Positions 1 through 9,060 are shown, counted from the stretch's first letter. The stretch is 64,000 bases of DNA from HXMU1420-13 sp965249965 (GCA_965249965.1 OZ252262.1:310001-374000); one strand, 5' to 3'. Notes: generated from the letters alone by a model not told the origin. Numbers and translations: made by a program.

Positions 1-353
1 ATCACTCCGCAACTTACTTCGACTATTTTGAAGATGAGCTCAAAGCGTTGTTTGAAGATGTTAGAAATTCGAAGCTATTAATTGACTTCAATCTTACTTT
101 TTTCAAAAAGCTTCTTCAGTTTTTAGAAGTTGAGTTGATCTTTGAATTAGCCAGTGAATCAGGTTTCGACATAGATGAAAGCTCCATCATCTACCAGGAA
201 TATCAATCCAAGAATTACATCCAACGCATTGAAAATGCAATCACGGTAGAGTTTGAAAACCCGGAAACTGCATCTATCGCCGAACTTTCCATCTTTCATT
301 TACTATTCCATAAAGGACCCGAAAGCTTTAAGCTACTTGATCTTTTAAAGTAA
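1..353 (+). CDS. WbqC-like family protein, C-terminal part (5' end outside window)
   Basis: The frame is open from the first bases of the window and has no in-frame start that must be used; a TTG at 48 lies inside the frame, so the gene almost certainly begins upstream. About 117 residues are visible. The end, with the motif ELSIFHLLFHKGPESFKLLD, resembles the conserved tail of WbqC-like proteins (usually written LSILDLLFNxGPE), a family often found with polysaccharide or aminosugar genes in Bacteroidota-like bacteria and of uncertain biochemistry. No catalytic residues can be assigned from this fragment. The next gene starts 24 bases downstream on the same strand, so they may share a transcript. 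Family assignment is by eye. Confidence 0.6.
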   Translation, partial: HSATYFDYFEDELKALFEDVRNSKLLIDFNLTFFKKLLQFLEVELIFELASESGFDIDESSIIYQEYQSKNYIQRIENAITVEFENPETASIAELSIFHLLFHKGPESFKLLDLLK

Positions 354-376
354 GCCTTCATTTCCTATCATCCCGC

Positions 377-493
377 ATGCAAGAATCTTCGAAAGAAACC
401 AACTGGACTAAAATTTACACTTCGGTGTTTGTATTGGGGGTGGCATTTGTCCTCCTATTTTGGTGGTTCACTTCAACTTTTAATCTGCCTTAA
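377..493 (+). CDS. 38-residue single-helix membrane miniprotein ahead of the symporter gene
   Basis: A short frame of 38 codons starts with ATG at 377 and stops 3 bases before the symporter start at 497. The product has a polar N-terminus (MQESSKETNWTKIY) followed by one hydrophobic helix of about 20 residues, rich in V, L, F and W (roughly residues 16-33), and a short tail. Charge distribution suggests an N-in or tail-anchored single-pass protein. Small partners of SSS symporters are known (for example DUF485/YjcH beside ActP, and DUF4212 proteins), but this one is shorter than those families and has one helix, not two. A role as accessory subunit of the downstream symporter is an inference from spacing and topology only. 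Confidence 0.5.
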   Translation: MQESSKETNWTKIYTSVFVLGVAFVLLFWWFTSTFNLP

Positions 494-496
494 ATT

Positions 497-2230
497 ATGC
501 ATTGGATAGATTGGGCGGTCCTCATTGCATTTCTTGCTTATACCGTTTGGGATGGAACCCGGCAAGGAAAGCACTCGCATAATATCAACGATTATTTGCT
601 AGCTGGTAGAAGCATGCCATGGTGGGCGGCAGGACTTTCTGTGATGGCAACCCAGGCTTCAGCCATCACCTTTATCGGAACCACGGGAATTGCCTACACC
701 GAAGATATGCGCTTTGTACAGGTCTATCTGGCACTTCCTTTTGCTATGATTCTGATCTGTATGTTTTTGGTACCATTCTATCATAACATCAAAGCATTTA
801 CAGCTTACGAAACTCTGGAAGAACGGTTCGGCTTGAAAACCAGGTTAACAACTGCCGGACTTTTCCTCATTTCCCGCGGACTCGCGCTCGGTGCTGTAAT
901 TGCTGCTCCCTCGTATGTATTGTCATTGTTATTAGGATTTCCACTTACCGCTACTATCATCATCATTGGGTTATTAGCCACCGGATATACGGTAATTGGT
1001 GGGGTTGCCGGGGTTATTACCACCGATGTTAAGCAAATGGCTGTAATGATGTTCGGGCTCATCTTCTGCTTTTTCATGATCATTTTGAATTTACCGGAAG
1101 ACGTTGGAATTGGAGACGCTCTTTATCTGGCTGGTAGTCTGGATAAACTCACGGCCCTGGATTGGAAATTCGATCTATCAGAACGCTACAATGTATGGAG
1201 TGGGGTTTTTGCTGCTCTATTTTTGATGCTCTCTTATTTCGGTACCGATCAAACTCAGGTTCAGCGTTATCTAACAACCCCATCTGTCGATCAGGCGAGA
1301 AAATCATTGATGCTTTCTGCCTATGCCAAAGTTCCGATGCAGTTTTTCATCCTTCTTCTTGGGGTGATGCTGTACGTATTTTTCATATTTAATGATGCTC
1401 CAATTTCCTTCAGGGCTTCCGATCCTGTTGCCCAAACGCAAGAGCAGATGCTTCGCGAAGAGACCATTAATCGTGAGTATACCATAACTCGCTCGGCTCG
1501 TGAAAATGCTGCCCTGCAAGCTGCTCAAAATCGGGATGCCGCCAGCCAACAGCTTTTTGTTGATACTGATGCGGCTTTGAATGAAGCTCGTCAGGCGGAG
1601 TTGAGTTTACAAGCCGAAATTCTGGATTCTGATGTAAACGATACCAACTACATCTTCCCCTATTTTATACTCAACTATATTCCCATTGGGTTGGTGGGTT
1701 TAATTATTGCCGGAATCTTTGCCGCAGCTATGAGTTCCATAGACTCGGAGTTGAATGCCCTTACTACCGTAAGTATTGTGGATTGGTATAAGCGACTTGA
1801 TGGTGATAAACATGATGAATCTCATTATTTAAGTAACTCACGACGGGTAACACTACTTTGGGGAGTTATTGCAACTGTTTCTGCATTAGCGCTGGGAGAA
1901 ACACGTTCAATCATTGAATTGATTAACCAAATTGGAAGTTATTTTTATGGTTCTATTTTAGGTGTATTCATCTTACTGCTTTGGGTGAAAAAAGCGAATG
2001 GTACAGGAGCATTGGTCGGACTTCTCTCAGGTATGCTAGCCGTGTTTACCTTCGATCGTTTATACTTCTCTGAATCTCTCGCTGATTATTCTTTCTTCCT
2101 CCCATGGACGCAAGTCCCCGAAACTTACACAAAAGCCATCGAGTTTCTGTGGCTCAATCCCGTTGGCGCTTTTACCGTAGTTTTTATAGGTCTGCTTGTT
2201 AGCTTAATTTTTCCGAAGAAGTCTGACTGA
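497..2230 (+). CDS. SSS-family sodium:solute symporter
   Basis: A 577-residue inner-membrane transporter of the sodium:solute symporter (SSS) family, expected to import an organic solute with Na+. The sequence shows 12-13 hydrophobic segments and the family signature around residues 170-190 (GGVAGVITTDVKQ). The N-terminus (YLLAGRSMPWWAAGLSVMATQ) is also typical, including the conserved region that shapes the sodium site. An unusual hydrophilic, Ala/Gln/Glu-rich insert of about 80 residues (roughly 303-381) separates two membrane segments. The substrate cannot be read from the sequence; SGLT-like sugar transport is one option. The miniprotein gene at 377 ends 3 bases upstream, suggesting co-translation. 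Confidence 0.9.
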   Translation: MHWIDWAVLIAFLAYTVWDGTRQGKHSHNINDYLLAGRSMPWWAAGLSVMATQASAITFIGTTGIAYTEDMRFVQVYLALPFAMILICMFLVPFYHNIKAFTAYETLEERFGLKTRLTTAGLFLISRGLALGAVIAAPSYVLSLLLGFPLTATIIIIGLLATGYTVIGGVAGVITTDVKQMAVMMFGLIFCFFMIILNLPEDVGIGDALYLAGSLDKLTALDWKFDLSERYNVWSGVFAALFLMLSYFGTDQTQVQRYLTTPSVDQARKSLMLSAYAKVPMQFFILLLGVMLYVFFIFNDAPISFRASDPVAQTQEQMLREETINREYTITRSARENAALQAAQNRDAASQQLFVDTDAALNEARQAELSLQAEILDSDVNDTNYIFPYFILNYIPIGLVGLIIAGIFAAAMSSIDSELNALTTVSIVDWYKRLDGDKHDESHYLSNSRRVTLLWGVIATVSALALGETRSIIELINQIGSYFYGSILGVFILLLWVKKANGTGALVGLLSGMLAVFTFDRLYFSESLADYSFFLPWTQVPETYTKAIEFLWLNPVGAFTVVFIGLLVSLIFPKKSD

Positions 2231-2292
2231 ACATAATTAGAATAATATCGTAATTGGCTCATTCACTATTCAAATTTTAGTAATCAGACAGT

Positions 2293-3345
2293 TTGAACAA
2301 AGAATCCGTAGTTAAAAAACTCCGAATTATCATGCCCATTGTGGCGGTAATTTCAATCATTATTTTCCCGCCCTGGAGTATTGTCTGGACGTGGGTTCAA
2401 CCTTTACCTGATACCGTTCAGGAACAAGTCGAAGCTGCTATAACTCATGACTTAGATGGTATCATCGTTTATGTTGATCAAGGAGGAAGAACACCAGAAA
2501 AATATGCTGCCGGTTGGAAAGACAAATTCGAGAAAATCGAAATGAGCCCCGATGATCTATACAGAATTGCCAGCATTACCAAACTCTACATCGCATCAGC
2601 AGTTGTGAAACTCGTTCATGATGATTCCCTGTCATTAGAGGATACACTGGCCGAATTACTCCCAGAATTAACGAACCGAATTGAATATGCTAATCAAATT
2701 ACCTTGAAAATGATGATTAGGCATCGGAGTGGAATACCCAACTTTACGGATTCACCAAATCTGGAATGGGGAAAAACCACAGAAAATCCGGATGAAGACC
2801 TTGCTTTGGTATTAGATCAACCAGCTAATTTTGCACCTGATGCCAAGTATCAATATTCAAATACCAATTATCTACTTTTAGGTAAAATCATGGACCGGGT
2901 GCTCGGTTACCCTCACCATGTATTCATACAAAATGAAATCCTAAATCCTCTTGAGCTAACAGATTCCTATTACAAATTTAGATATGCCGATCACCCAGAA
3001 AGATTAGTAAGCGGTTATGGTTCAGGCTGGGATGGTGATTGGAAGGAGTTGGATTATTTCACCCCAGGTGGACAAATGGTTGCTACGGCAGAAGATGTTG
3101 GGAAATTTCTGCGAGCGATGCATGATGGGTCTTTATTTACTGAAGAAGAACAAGAGACTTATTCATCCGTGTATTCCTATGAACACACCGGTTTGCTTCC
3201 CGGGTATCAAAGTTGGGCTCAATATTCTGAAGAAAGTGATGCAATCGTTATCCAGTTTGTGAATACCACTGGTGGTTATTCCTGGGAGAAAGGTGCGATT
3301 ATTAAGAATCGTATTTTTAAGATTATTGAGCGACGGGATAAATAA
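2293..3345 (+). CDS. Serine hydrolase, beta-lactamase/penicillin-binding (class C-like) family
   Basis: A 350-residue serine hydrolase of the Beta-lactamase (PF00144-type) family. It carries the S94-I-T-K97 nucleophile motif, a Y188-S-N190 second motif and H299-T-G301 as the third, all in the expected order and spacing. A basic N-terminus followed by a hydrophobic helix (residues 11-33) suggests a membrane anchor or signal, so the catalytic domain should face the periplasm. Members act as D-Ala-D-Ala carboxypeptidases, esterases or peptidases; true beta-lactam resistance is not implied. The start is uncertain: TTG at 2293 gives the full n-region, while ATG at 2332 would start inside the hydrophobic segment. 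The preceding symporter ends 62 bases upstream. Confidence 0.85.
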   Translation: MNKESVVKKLRIIMPIVAVISIIIFPPWSIVWTWVQPLPDTVQEQVEAAITHDLDGIIVYVDQGGRTPEKYAAGWKDKFEKIEMSPDDLYRIASITKLYIASAVVKLVHDDSLSLEDTLAELLPELTNRIEYANQITLKMMIRHRSGIPNFTDSPNLEWGKTTENPDEDLALVLDQPANFAPDAKYQYSNTNYLLLGKIMDRVLGYPHHVFIQNEILNPLELTDSYYKFRYADHPERLVSGYGSGWDGDWKELDYFTPGGQMVATAEDVGKFLRAMHDGSLFTEEEQETYSSVYSYEHTGLLPGYQSWAQYSEESDAIVIQFVNTTGGYSWEKGAIIKNRIFKIIERRDK

Positions 3346-3408
3346 TATTTTTCTCTTCTATTTTTGATTGACTAAAGTCACTGACCAAAGGGGGTTGAAC
3401 TTTCGGTC

Positions 3409-3416
3409 TACATTTG
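3409..3416 (+). promoter_or_regulatory. Possible -7 element (TACATTTG) upstream of the DUF5916 gene
   Basis: The octamer fits the Bacteroidota-type -7 consensus TAnnTTTG and lies 118 bases before the downstream ATG. No TTG at the usual -33 spacing is evident (the nearest is 11 bases away), so this is a weak call. Confidence 0.25.
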
Positions 3417-3533
3417 TAACTCCTTCGTTACCATCATTTTACATTTCTTCAGGAAACTTTTCAATTTCCCGATCGTGTATCACTTAACTCACTTTGAGCG
3501 GTTAATAGGTACACATACTCGGTAGGTAGATCA

Positions 3534-6122
3534 ATGAAAATTAGATTAGGTACAATTCTCGTAATAGCTTTGTTTGGACTCCAAACAGCATTTGCACAAA
3601 CTCAAATCGAACAAAAAAGTTATATCACTCAAAAAATTGTGGGCGAACTTCCCCGAATTGATGGATTGGTAGACGACGATAGCTGGAATATGGTAGAATG
3701 GTCGGGGGATTTCACACAAACTCAACCCGATCATGGTGCAGATCCATCGCAGGAAACAGCCATCAAAATTTTATATGACGATGAACATATGTATGTAGCC
3801 ATAAGAGCCTACGATACGGATCCTGATCAGATAGTTCAGCGTTTAACCCGCCGTGATGGCTTTGAAGGAGATTGGGTAGAAATAAACATCGACAGTTATT
3901 ACGACAAGCGCACGGCGTTCTCATTTACTGCAACAGTGGCTGGTGTAAAAGGGGATGAAGCTGTAAGCAACGATGGCAATAATTGGGATACATCCTGGGA
4001 TCCGCTTTGGGATTTCGAAACCAGTATCGACAACGAAGGCTGGGTGGCTGAAATGAAGATCCCATTTTCTCAACTCCGCTTTAACGCCAATGAAAATCAA
4101 ACCTGGGGTATTCAATTTACCAGAAGGTTTTACCGATCGGATGAACGCTCTGTGTGGCAGTATTTTTCTCAGGAGGATGCCGGTTGGGTTAGTAATTTTG
4201 GGACATTACATGGATTAAGAGGCATAAAACCAAAACGACAGGTTGAGATTGCTCCTTACACTGTTGCCAAAGCCGAACGTTATGAAGCTGAAGCCAACAA
4301 TCCTTTTCGTGATGGCAGTGACGAGACTTTAAGTTTAGGACTAGACGGGAAAATTGGAATCACCAATGATTTCACAGTTGATTTTACCATCAACCCGGAT
4401 TTTGGTCAGGTAGAAGCGGATCCATCGGAAGTAAACCTAACGGCCTTTGAATCGTTCTTTCAGGAACGACGACCATTTTTTATTGAAGGTCGAAATATTA
4501 CTTCTTTCCAAATTACAAGTGGTGGGAATCCGTACTCATCTGATAATCTATTTTACTCTCGCAGAGTGGGAAGAAGCCCGCATAATTATCCAAGTTTGGG
4601 AGACAACGAATTTGCTGATGTCCCCCAAAACACTACCATTCTTGGGGCGATAAAGCTGACCGGAAAAACACAAAATGGATTATCAGTTGGTATCGTTGAA
4701 AGTTTAACATCTGCCGAGTATGCCGATGTTTATCGAAGTGGCACCTCGAGTGAAGAGATTGTTGAACCTACTACCAATTACTTCTTAGCAAGTGTTCAGC
4801 AGGAGACCAACGAAAGCAACACAATATTCGGTGGAATGTTCACCTCAACCAATCGATTTATCAACAACAATTCCCTCGATAATCTGAATGAGAACGCTTA
4901 CACCGGCGGCCTGAATTTTCAACATTATTGGAACGACAGAACGTATTATTTCCAGGCGAATATAGTAGGTAGTCACATCACAGGATCACCAGAGGCCATT
5001 CGACTACAGCAAGAATCTTCTCGTAGATTCTTCCAACGCCCTGATAACGATTATGTCAAGTATGATCCTACTCGTACATCCTTAACTGGTACGGGCGGAC
5101 ACCTGGAATTTGGGAAGCAAGCTAGCAGTGGATGGCGATATTTGGCATGGTTAACCTGGCGCTCACCAGAATTAGAATTAAATGATATGGGCTTTATGCG
5201 CCGTGGTGATTCTATTTTTCAAGTTCTGTGGGCTGGTTATAGATATGCGAACCCGGTCGGAATCTTCAGGAATCTAAATATCAATCTTAACCAATGGACC
5301 GGTTGGGATTTTGGAGGAGTGAATAGTTTTAAAGGTGGAAATATTAATATAAATGGCCAGCTTAAAAACTATTGGTTCATGAGTGTTGGGGCAAATCTAG
5401 AGGGCGAAGAAAATTCGAATTCGTTTCTTCGGGGCGGCCCATCAATGAAAGTACCGGGTGGTTATAATTATTTCTTAAATCTTTCTTCTGATAATCGTCA
5501 AAACTTTTCATATGGGTTAAATCACAGCCAATGGTTTGGAATTGAAGACTCGGGTCACCGACAGAATTATGGGGTTTTTGCTCGTTTTCTACCAAGTGAT
5601 GCATTCCGAATTTTCTTGCGTCCCGGTTTGAATATCTACAATGGCGAGCTTCAATACCTAACTACAACCAGCGATAATCTTGGAGATACCAGATATATAT
5701 TTGGCGAAATCGATCAGGTAACAACGAGCATTACCATGCGTCTCGATTATGTAGTTTCCCCGGAATTCACTATTCAATATTATGGCTCACCGTTTATCAG
5801 CGCTGTGGATTATTCCGACCCAAAAGCGATTACAAATCCACGAGCCGAAAATTTTGAAGATCGATTTACCCGCGACGTTTCGTTTTCATCGGATGATTAT
5901 GAAAACAATTACGATTTCAATTTCCGACAATTCCGATCAAATCTGGTTTTAAGATGGGAATACCGCCCGGGTTCACTGGTTTTCTTAGTGTGGACACAAG
6001 GCCGTACAGGTTTTGAAGGTGGAAATGGACAGTTCGATTATGGTTCTGATTTCAATGATTTATTCTCGGTTAAACCTGAAAATGTATTCTTAATTAAGTT
6101 CTCGTATTTATTGGGTTATTGA
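3534..6122 (+). CDS. DUF5916 outer-membrane protein with CBM9-like N-terminal domain
   Basis: An 862-residue exported protein. Residues 1-21 form a clear signal peptide ending in TAFA. Residues about 35-215 look like a carbohydrate-binding family 9-like beta-sandwich (IDGLVDDDSW, WVAEMKIPFSQLRF). The rest is the DUF5916 region, rich in alternating aromatic/hydrophobic strands and ending in an aromatic-containing segment (FLIKFSYLLGY), as expected of an outer-membrane beta-barrel. Proteins of this type are common in Bacteroidota-like genomes; their substrate is unknown and the CBM9-like fold alone does not prove sugar binding. A hairpin plus T-run at 6152-6187, inside the converging TetR gene, could terminate this transcript. 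Confidence 0.85.
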   Translation: MKIRLGTILVIALFGLQTAFAQTQIEQKSYITQKIVGELPRIDGLVDDDSWNMVEWSGDFTQTQPDHGADPSQETAIKILYDDEHMYVAIRAYDTDPDQIVQRLTRRDGFEGDWVEINIDSYYDKRTAFSFTATVAGVKGDEAVSNDGNNWDTSWDPLWDFETSIDNEGWVAEMKIPFSQLRFNANENQTWGIQFTRRFYRSDERSVWQYFSQEDAGWVSNFGTLHGLRGIKPKRQVEIAPYTVAKAERYEAEANNPFRDGSDETLSLGLDGKIGITNDFTVDFTINPDFGQVEADPSEVNLTAFESFFQERRPFFIEGRNITSFQITSGGNPYSSDNLFYSRRVGRSPHNYPSLGDNEFADVPQNTTILGAIKLTGKTQNGLSVGIVESLTSAEYADVYRSGTSSEEIVEPTTNYFLASVQQETNESNTIFGGMFTSTNRFINNNSLDNLNENAYTGGLNFQHYWNDRTYYFQANIVGSHITGSPEAIRLQQESSRRFFQRPDNDYVKYDPTRTSLTGTGGHLEFGKQASSGWRYLAWLTWRSPELELNDMGFMRRGDSIFQVLWAGYRYANPVGIFRNLNINLNQWTGWDFGGVNSFKGGNININGQLKNYWFMSVGANLEGEENSNSFLRGGPSMKVPGGYNYFLNLSSDNRQNFSYGLNHSQWFGIEDSGHRQNYGVFARFLPSDAFRIFLRPGLNIYNGELQYLTTTSDNLGDTRYIFGEIDQVTTSITMRLDYVVSPEFTIQYYGSPFISAVDYSDPKAITNPRAENFEDRFTRDVSFSSDDYENNYDFNFRQFRSNLVLRWEYRPGSLVFLVWTQGRTGFEGGNGQFDYGSDFNDLFSVKPENVFLIKFSYLLGY

Positions 6123-6132
6123 TATCAAAGAA

Positions 6133-6768
6133 TTAGTTATCATTAAAATCTGGGAAGGCAACTAAAAAAGCGGCTTTCCCTTTTTTTGTTAGATAAGGAT
6201 ACATCATGAACATCAATATGAAAATCTGATTCGGGATATCAAACGCGTTCACATTTTGCTTTTGATACAAAGTTGAAGAGTAGATCCAGGTATTACTGTG
6301 GTCTATCATCAATTTAGCCAAAACATCATATTCACCAGAAAAAGATGCAGCCTTCATGATGCCTTCTTCGATCAAATAGTTAAATAGGAATTTATATCCA
6401 TTCAACCTGTGTGAATACACTTCTTCGAAATGATCTCTGATTTTGGAATTTTGAGCCAATAGATTGTACAAGTCAGTCCAAAAGAAACGATACTCTACCA
6501 TTCTTTCCATGCTCACTTCTATATCATTCTTTATGGATTGAATCGTAATTTTCTGATTTCCCAGATTGGCAACCCGAGCATCAAAGACCGATACCATCTC
6601 AAAATAAAGCTCCTCTAAAATGGAGTCTCTGGTTTTGTAATGATAATTTAGATTTCCTGAGCTGATTCCAATTTCCTGTGCAATCATCCGAATCGTTACC
6701 TGACTGTAGCCAAATTGATTGAATAATTGCCTTGATGATTCAAGAATTCTTTCCTTTGTTTTTGACAT
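6133..6768 (-). CDS. TetR/AcrR-family transcriptional repressor
   Basis: A 211-residue regulator. Residues 1-48 form a TetR helix-turn-helix (TKERILESSRQLFNQFGYSQ, then VTIRMIAQEIGISSGNLNYH and the typical KTRDSILEELY exit helix). The remaining alpha-helical part would bind a ligand, unknown here. The gene is divergent from the alpha/beta hydrolase at 6833, and two copies of a 20-base element lie in the 64-base gap, one overlapping this gene's own start codon. The arrangement points to autoregulation and control of the hydrolase and alcohol dehydrogenase genes. The C-terminal codons overlap an apparent terminator for the converging DUF5916 gene. Confidence 0.9.
   Translation of the reverse strand: MSKTKERILESSRQLFNQFGYSQVTIRMIAQEIGISSGNLNYHYKTRDSILEELYFEMVSVFDARVANLGNQKITIQSIKNDIEVSMERMVEYRFFWTDLYNLLAQNSKIRDHFEEVYSHRLNGYKFLFNYLIEEGIMKAASFSGEYDVLAKLMIDHSNTWIYSSTLYQKQNVNAFDIPNQIFILMFMMYPYLTKKGKAAFLVAFPDFNDN
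6152..6187 (+). terminator. Probable Rho-independent terminator for the DUF5916 gene
   Basis: GGGAAGGC pairs with the GCTTTCCC side (one G-U pair) across a 13-base loop and is followed directly by seven T. It lies 30 bases past the DUF5916 stop but inside the 3' coding part of the converging tetR-like gene. Confidence 0.5.
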
Positions 6769-6816
6769 TAGTAAACTTGTCCTAATTCCAAAATATTTAG
6801 TAAATTTGTCCTAATT
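6768..6816. promoter_or_regulatory. Tandem TetR operator candidates overlapping a divergent promoter
   Basis: Two 20-base copies, TTAGTAAACTTGTCCTAATT at 6768-6787 and TTAGTAAATTTGTCCTAATT at 6797-6816, differ at one position and are 29 bases apart. Each is an imperfect palindrome with TTAG/CTAA ends, as expected for a TetR dimer site. The first overlaps the regulator's start codon. The second contains TAAATTTG (6801-6808), a perfect TAnnTTTG -7 element for the rightward hydrolase gene, with a TTG 21 bases upstream at 6777-6779 inside the first copy. Binding would therefore block both directions. Repeats are seen directly; repressor binding is inferred. Confidence 0.65.
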
Positions 6817-6832
6817 AATTAAAAGTACAAAA

Positions 6833-7699
6833 ATGAACAGATTGTTTAAATCGGAAGAAGGCAAAGCAGAGATTCTATCCCTATACGATAAGAAACTTGA
6901 AGAGCTTGATATAGAATATGAATCCAAATATGTGAATACTCGCTTTGGGTCAACTCATATTCTGGTAACCGGAAATAGGAAAAACCCACCATTGGTTATT
7001 GTCCATGGCTCCAACGGTTGTGCACCTATAGCCATTGAATCATATCCAAATCTTAGCAAAAAGTTTTGTGTATATGCAGTTGATGTGATGGCACAGCCAA
7101 ATAAAACCGCCGAATGCCATTTAAGCATAAAAGATAATTCATACGGTTTATGGTTTAATGATGTGCTTGAAATGTTGGGCCTGGATGAAGTGATTCTTAC
7201 CGGATTTTCTCTTGGTGGATTAGTGATACTTAAATCCTTGCTCGTTGACGAATCCAGAATCAAAAGTGTATATCTTGCTTCACCTGCATTTATTGTAAAT
7301 GGGAATCCAATTAAAGCGCTGGTAAAAATGTTTCTTCCAATGAAGAAGTATATGAAAACGAAAGACCCGCTTCTGGTAGAACAATTCTTAGATGAACTAT
7401 TTACAGAAAGAGATGAATTTGCAGTGCAATACATCTCAAAAATTCTACTTCACTTTAATCTTGATTTCAATCCAGTTCCCACCATTGGTAAAAAAGAAGC
7501 TGCAACCATCGAAACGCCCATTCATCTTTTTGCAGCAAAGCAAGATTTGATATTTCCGGGAGAAAAAATGATTAAGCGAGCTAAAAAAATATTCCCATCT
7601 CTAATCAAAACACATCTATTTGAAAGCTCAAAGCATGTTCAAAATCGTACTGATAATACCTTCATAGAAAATTATATCCTTTCACAGATTGATGCATAA
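6833..7699 (+). CDS. Alpha/beta-fold hydrolase under TetR control
   Basis: A 288-residue cytoplasmic alpha/beta hydrolase without signal peptide. The oxyanion-region motif VIVHGSNG is at residues 55-62 and the nucleophile elbow GFSLGG at 124-129 (Ser126). A late Asp (AAKQDLIFPG) and His (ESSKHVQ) fit the remaining catalytic triad. Family members are esterases, lactonases or haloperoxidase-like enzymes; the substrate is unknown. It is divergent from a TetR regulator, with likely operators covering its promoter, and is followed 42 bases later by an alcohol dehydrogenase. The two may act on the same inducing compound, for example an ester and the alcohol released, but that is inference. Confidence 0.85.
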   Translation: MNRLFKSEEGKAEILSLYDKKLEELDIEYESKYVNTRFGSTHILVTGNRKNPPLVIVHGSNGCAPIAIESYPNLSKKFCVYAVDVMAQPNKTAECHLSIKDNSYGLWFNDVLEMLGLDEVILTGFSLGGLVILKSLLVDESRIKSVYLASPAFIVNGNPIKALVKMFLPMKKYMKTKDPLLVEQFLDELFTERDEFAVQYISKILLHFNLDFNPVPTIGKKEAATIETPIHLFAAKQDLIFPGEKMIKRAKKIFPSLIKTHLFESSKHVQNRTDNTFIENYILSQIDA

Positions 7700-7741
7700 A
7701 CATCATTTGAACTTGTTCGAATAATCATTCAATTTGCTGAT

Positions 7742-8782
7742 ATGAAAGCAGCAATCTTTTCAGAATTCCAAGGCGCGATCTCTATCCAAACCGTGGATGA
7801 TCCTTCACCTTCAAATGATGGAGTTGTAGTTGAGGTTAAGGCGACTGGTTTGTGCAGAAGCGACTGGCATGGTTGGATGGGTCACGATCCAGATATCAAA
7901 CTTCCACACATTCCGGGACATGAACTGGCGGGCGTAGTTGTTGAAGTCGGCAAACATGTACAAAAAGTTAAAGTCGGCGATCGGGTTACCACACCCTTTG
8001 TTTGTGGATGCGGAACCTGCCCTCAATGCACTTCCGGCAATCATCAGGTTTGTGATCATCAGTCTCAACCCGGCTTCACCCACTGGGGATCTTTCGCTGA
8101 ATTCGTTGCACTCGATTATGCGGATACCAACATTGTTCAACTTCCGGAAGACATCGACTTTGTGACCGCTGCCACATTAGGCTGTCGATTTATCACTTCG
8201 TTTCGGGCAATCGTGGATCAGGGAAAAGTACAAGAAGATGAATTCGTGGTGATTCATGGTTGTGGTGGAATCGGACTTTCAGCCATCATGATTGCAAAAG
8301 CTTTTGGAGCTTACGTAGTCGGGGTTGATATAAATAATAACTCCCTTGAATTAGCAAAATCTGTAGGTGCGGATGCTGTGATTAATGCTAAAAATCATCC
8401 AGATTTAATTAGCCATATAAGGGAATTCACTTCCGGTGGAGCTCATGTTTCGATGGATGCTTTGGGAAGTCAGGAAACTTGTTTTAACTCCATCGCCAAT
8501 CTCAGAAAAAGAGGTCGACATCTACAGGTTGGCCTGGTAACCGGCAATCATCAACATCCAAAAATCCCGATGGATCGAGTGATTGCTGATGAGCTAGAAA
8601 TCTACGGAAGTCATGGGATGCAGGCCTTTAAATATCCAAAAATGCTGAAGATGATTTCATCAGGAAAACTGGCACCACAAAAACTCATCGAAAAAACGAT
8701 TACTCTTGAAGAAGCCACTTCCATCCTACCAACAATGAATGAGTTCGGCCACTCGGGAGTGATAGTGATTGATCGGTTTTAG
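7742..8782 (+). CDS. Zinc-dependent alcohol dehydrogenase (MDR family)
   Basis: A 346-residue medium-chain dehydrogenase/reductase. Catalytic-zinc ligands are visible as C38 and H60-E61 (PGHELAGVVVEVG). A cysteine-rich lobe CGCGTCPQC...C (C90, C93, C96, C104, with an extra C88) holds the structural zinc. The Rossmann motif GCGGIGLSA is near residue 175, followed by an acidic residue (GVDIN) that favours NAD over NADP. The substrate is probably a primary or secondary alcohol. It follows the TetR-controlled hydrolase on the same strand after 42 bases and is likely in the same unit. Confidence 0.9.
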   Translation: MKAAIFSEFQGAISIQTVDDPSPSNDGVVVEVKATGLCRSDWHGWMGHDPDIKLPHIPGHELAGVVVEVGKHVQKVKVGDRVTTPFVCGCGTCPQCTSGNHQVCDHQSQPGFTHWGSFAEFVALDYADTNIVQLPEDIDFVTAATLGCRFITSFRAIVDQGKVQEDEFVVIHGCGGIGLSAIMIAKAFGAYVVGVDINNNSLELAKSVGADAVINAKNHPDLISHIREFTSGGAHVSMDALGSQETCFNSIANLRKRGRHLQVGLVTGNHQHPKIPMDRVIADELEIYGSHGMQAFKYPKMLKMISSGKLAPQKLIEKTITLEEATSILPTMNEFGHSGVIVIDRF

Positions 8783-8993
8783 AGGTAAATAATTGGATTA
8801 GGTCCTTCGGAAGTAACCTCAGGATGACCACATTTTTTTAGCTATTGTCCTAATTTATCTAGCAGTTTTTAAAAGTTTGTGTACTCTATTAAAAAATACG
8901 TTCAACTTCGGGTTCGATAAGAAAAAATGGGCATTAGAATTATTGATGAGTTAAGACTCGATGAAAAGAGCGTAACCTGGAAGTATTCAGGTA

Positions 8994-9060
8994 GAATAAA
9001 TTCGCACCGGTGAATAATTATTAAAATTACTCGATAGAAGATGGACCATCGAATTTATTC
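8994..9060. repeat. Inverted repeat GAATAAATTCG / CGAATTTATTC
   Basis: The 11-base arms at 8994-9004 and 9050-9060 are perfect complements separated by 45 bases. Function unknown; it sits in the gene-free stretch left of the SMODS gene. Confidence 0.5.

Noticed and set aside
8927..9013. 28-codon frame starting at ATG 8927
   Set aside because: No ribosome-binding site, no membrane or family signature, and it ends in a repeat-rich gap; not supported as a gene.
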